Shown: positions 63,479 through 64,000 of the stretch, piece after piece
How the letters are laid out: each line of letters starts with the position of its first letter
How positions within the stretch are numbered: the stretch's first letter is position 1
From: Adenophora triphylla var. japonica
Taxonomy: Eukaryota > Streptophyta > Magnoliopsida > Asterales > Campanulaceae
Reading direction: 5' to 3'
Length of the DNA: 64,000 nt
Assembly (NCBI GenBank): GCA_022495995.1
Contig: JAFEMH010001476.1
Coordinates: forward strand, 248,001 to 312,000
Made by a program: the position numbers and the translations under genes
The notes under the pieces: generated by a model
Database searches by the model: none
Told to the model about the DNA's origin: nothing
What the model saw: only the letters and a program-made list of their open reading frames with translations

Positions 63479-63483
63479 ACATG
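63479..63483. other. Target site duplication of element I
   Basis: ACATG, identical to 55952-55956. Removing 55957-63483 restores the LTR sequence of H as seen at 46560-47332. Confidence 0.95.
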
Positions 63484-64000
63484 CAATTATTTTATACTCC
63501 AAATCAAAAACCCAATCACAATATCAATAACGACTATTGCAATCAAAGAAGAAGAAGAACGATAATTTTTTGATAAACCAACAATAAATTGAACTATAAA
63601 ATATAATCAAGTATAAATATTCGATACTCGTTACCTCCAATCCACAGAAAAAGAAATTTAGTTCATCATAATTTGATAAACCCTAAAATCTTCAATAAGG
63701 AAATACGTAATATATTCTGAGGAATGATCCTCTTGGAAACCTCTCAATCTCTAACAAAACGTAAGAAATAAAGTCTCCTCCCTTCTCCAACTAAAATTAC
63801 TTTCCTTCCTTTTATACTATTAAGTCATCCAGCAAAAATAGGAAACTAAAACAAAATAAGTCAATCACGGGTAGGCTACTGTGCGTGGAACATATTCATT
63901 GTAAAATTGAAATTCTGATTTCTCATGGAGTCCCTGATTTTTACAAATTCCCGTTTAGCCCACCATGGTCCATATATCCCTGAAAAGCCCATAAACTTCA
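63484..64000 (-). mobile_element. 5' LTR of element H, remaining part
   Basis: Continuation of the H 5' LTR, matching 46815-47332 without a difference that I could see. By comparison with the 3' LTR about 247 bp remain beyond the window. TATA-like TATAAAAG at 63809-63816 (minus). Confidence 0.95.

Overview
This window looks like plant nuclear DNA, almost certainly angiosperm repeat-rich chromatin. It consists nearly entirely of Ty3/gypsy LTR retrotransposons of the Tat and Athila lineages. Added to these are Stowaway MITEs, a dead PIF/Harbinger transposase, CACTA-type ends and several tandem arrays. I see no ordinary single-copy host gene, no rRNA or tRNA gene, and nothing bacterial. The lineage calls rest on RT (YVDD, FMDD), archaeal-type RNase H, integrase (HHCC, DDE), plant-type PR (DLGAS, DGGSA) and primer-binding sites. 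The species cannot be named from sequence alone.

Layout. 1-2331 (-): 5' LTR and leader of element F, which interrupts element C. 2332-6527 (-): gag-side remnant, leader, PBS and 5' LTR of element C, itself inserted in the antisense gene of element A. 6528-17975 (-): element A (Tat) with IN, RNase H, RT, PR, an acidic ORF in the gag position, leader, PBS and 5' LTR. A interrupts element B. 17976-27883 (+): element B (Tat) with RT, RNase H and IN, followed by two genes on the opposite strand (a DUF7745-like gene and a four-exon plant-mobile-domain gene) and a tandem hairpin array. 27884-30900: CACTA-like sequence and a solo LTR with a 5-bp target duplication. 30900-36619: element G (-) with a 3' LTR, a 49-bp minisatellite and a second antisense plant-mobile-domain gene. 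36620-38780: 5' LTR, PBS and leader of element D (+). 38779-41150: Tat gag and LTR of element E (-). 41187-46559: short repeats, Harbinger pseudogene, nested Stowaways, a 1.06-kb GGT/AGT array and a CACTA end. 46560-64000: Athila element H (-), whose 5' LTR is split by a complete non-autonomous Athila-like element I (55957-63478, TSD ACATG).

How the parts work together. The Tat elements share a structured 5' leader with covarying stems. Their U3 promoters carry paired CCGYACGG-type palindromes 31 bp apart and about 31 bp above TATA. The same pair sits upstream of the antisense plant-mobile-domain genes inside the elements. Downstream of pol, Tat and Athila elements share a CTACG...CGTAG hairpin. 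The two Athila elements also share a triple hexaloop-hairpin module just after the coding region and a GAGGAC-loop hairpin before polypurine tracts. These RNA and promoter modules, together with the antisense gene cassette, are the most interesting signals. Nearly all coding regions carry stops or frameshifts, so the autonomous activity of these copies is lost.
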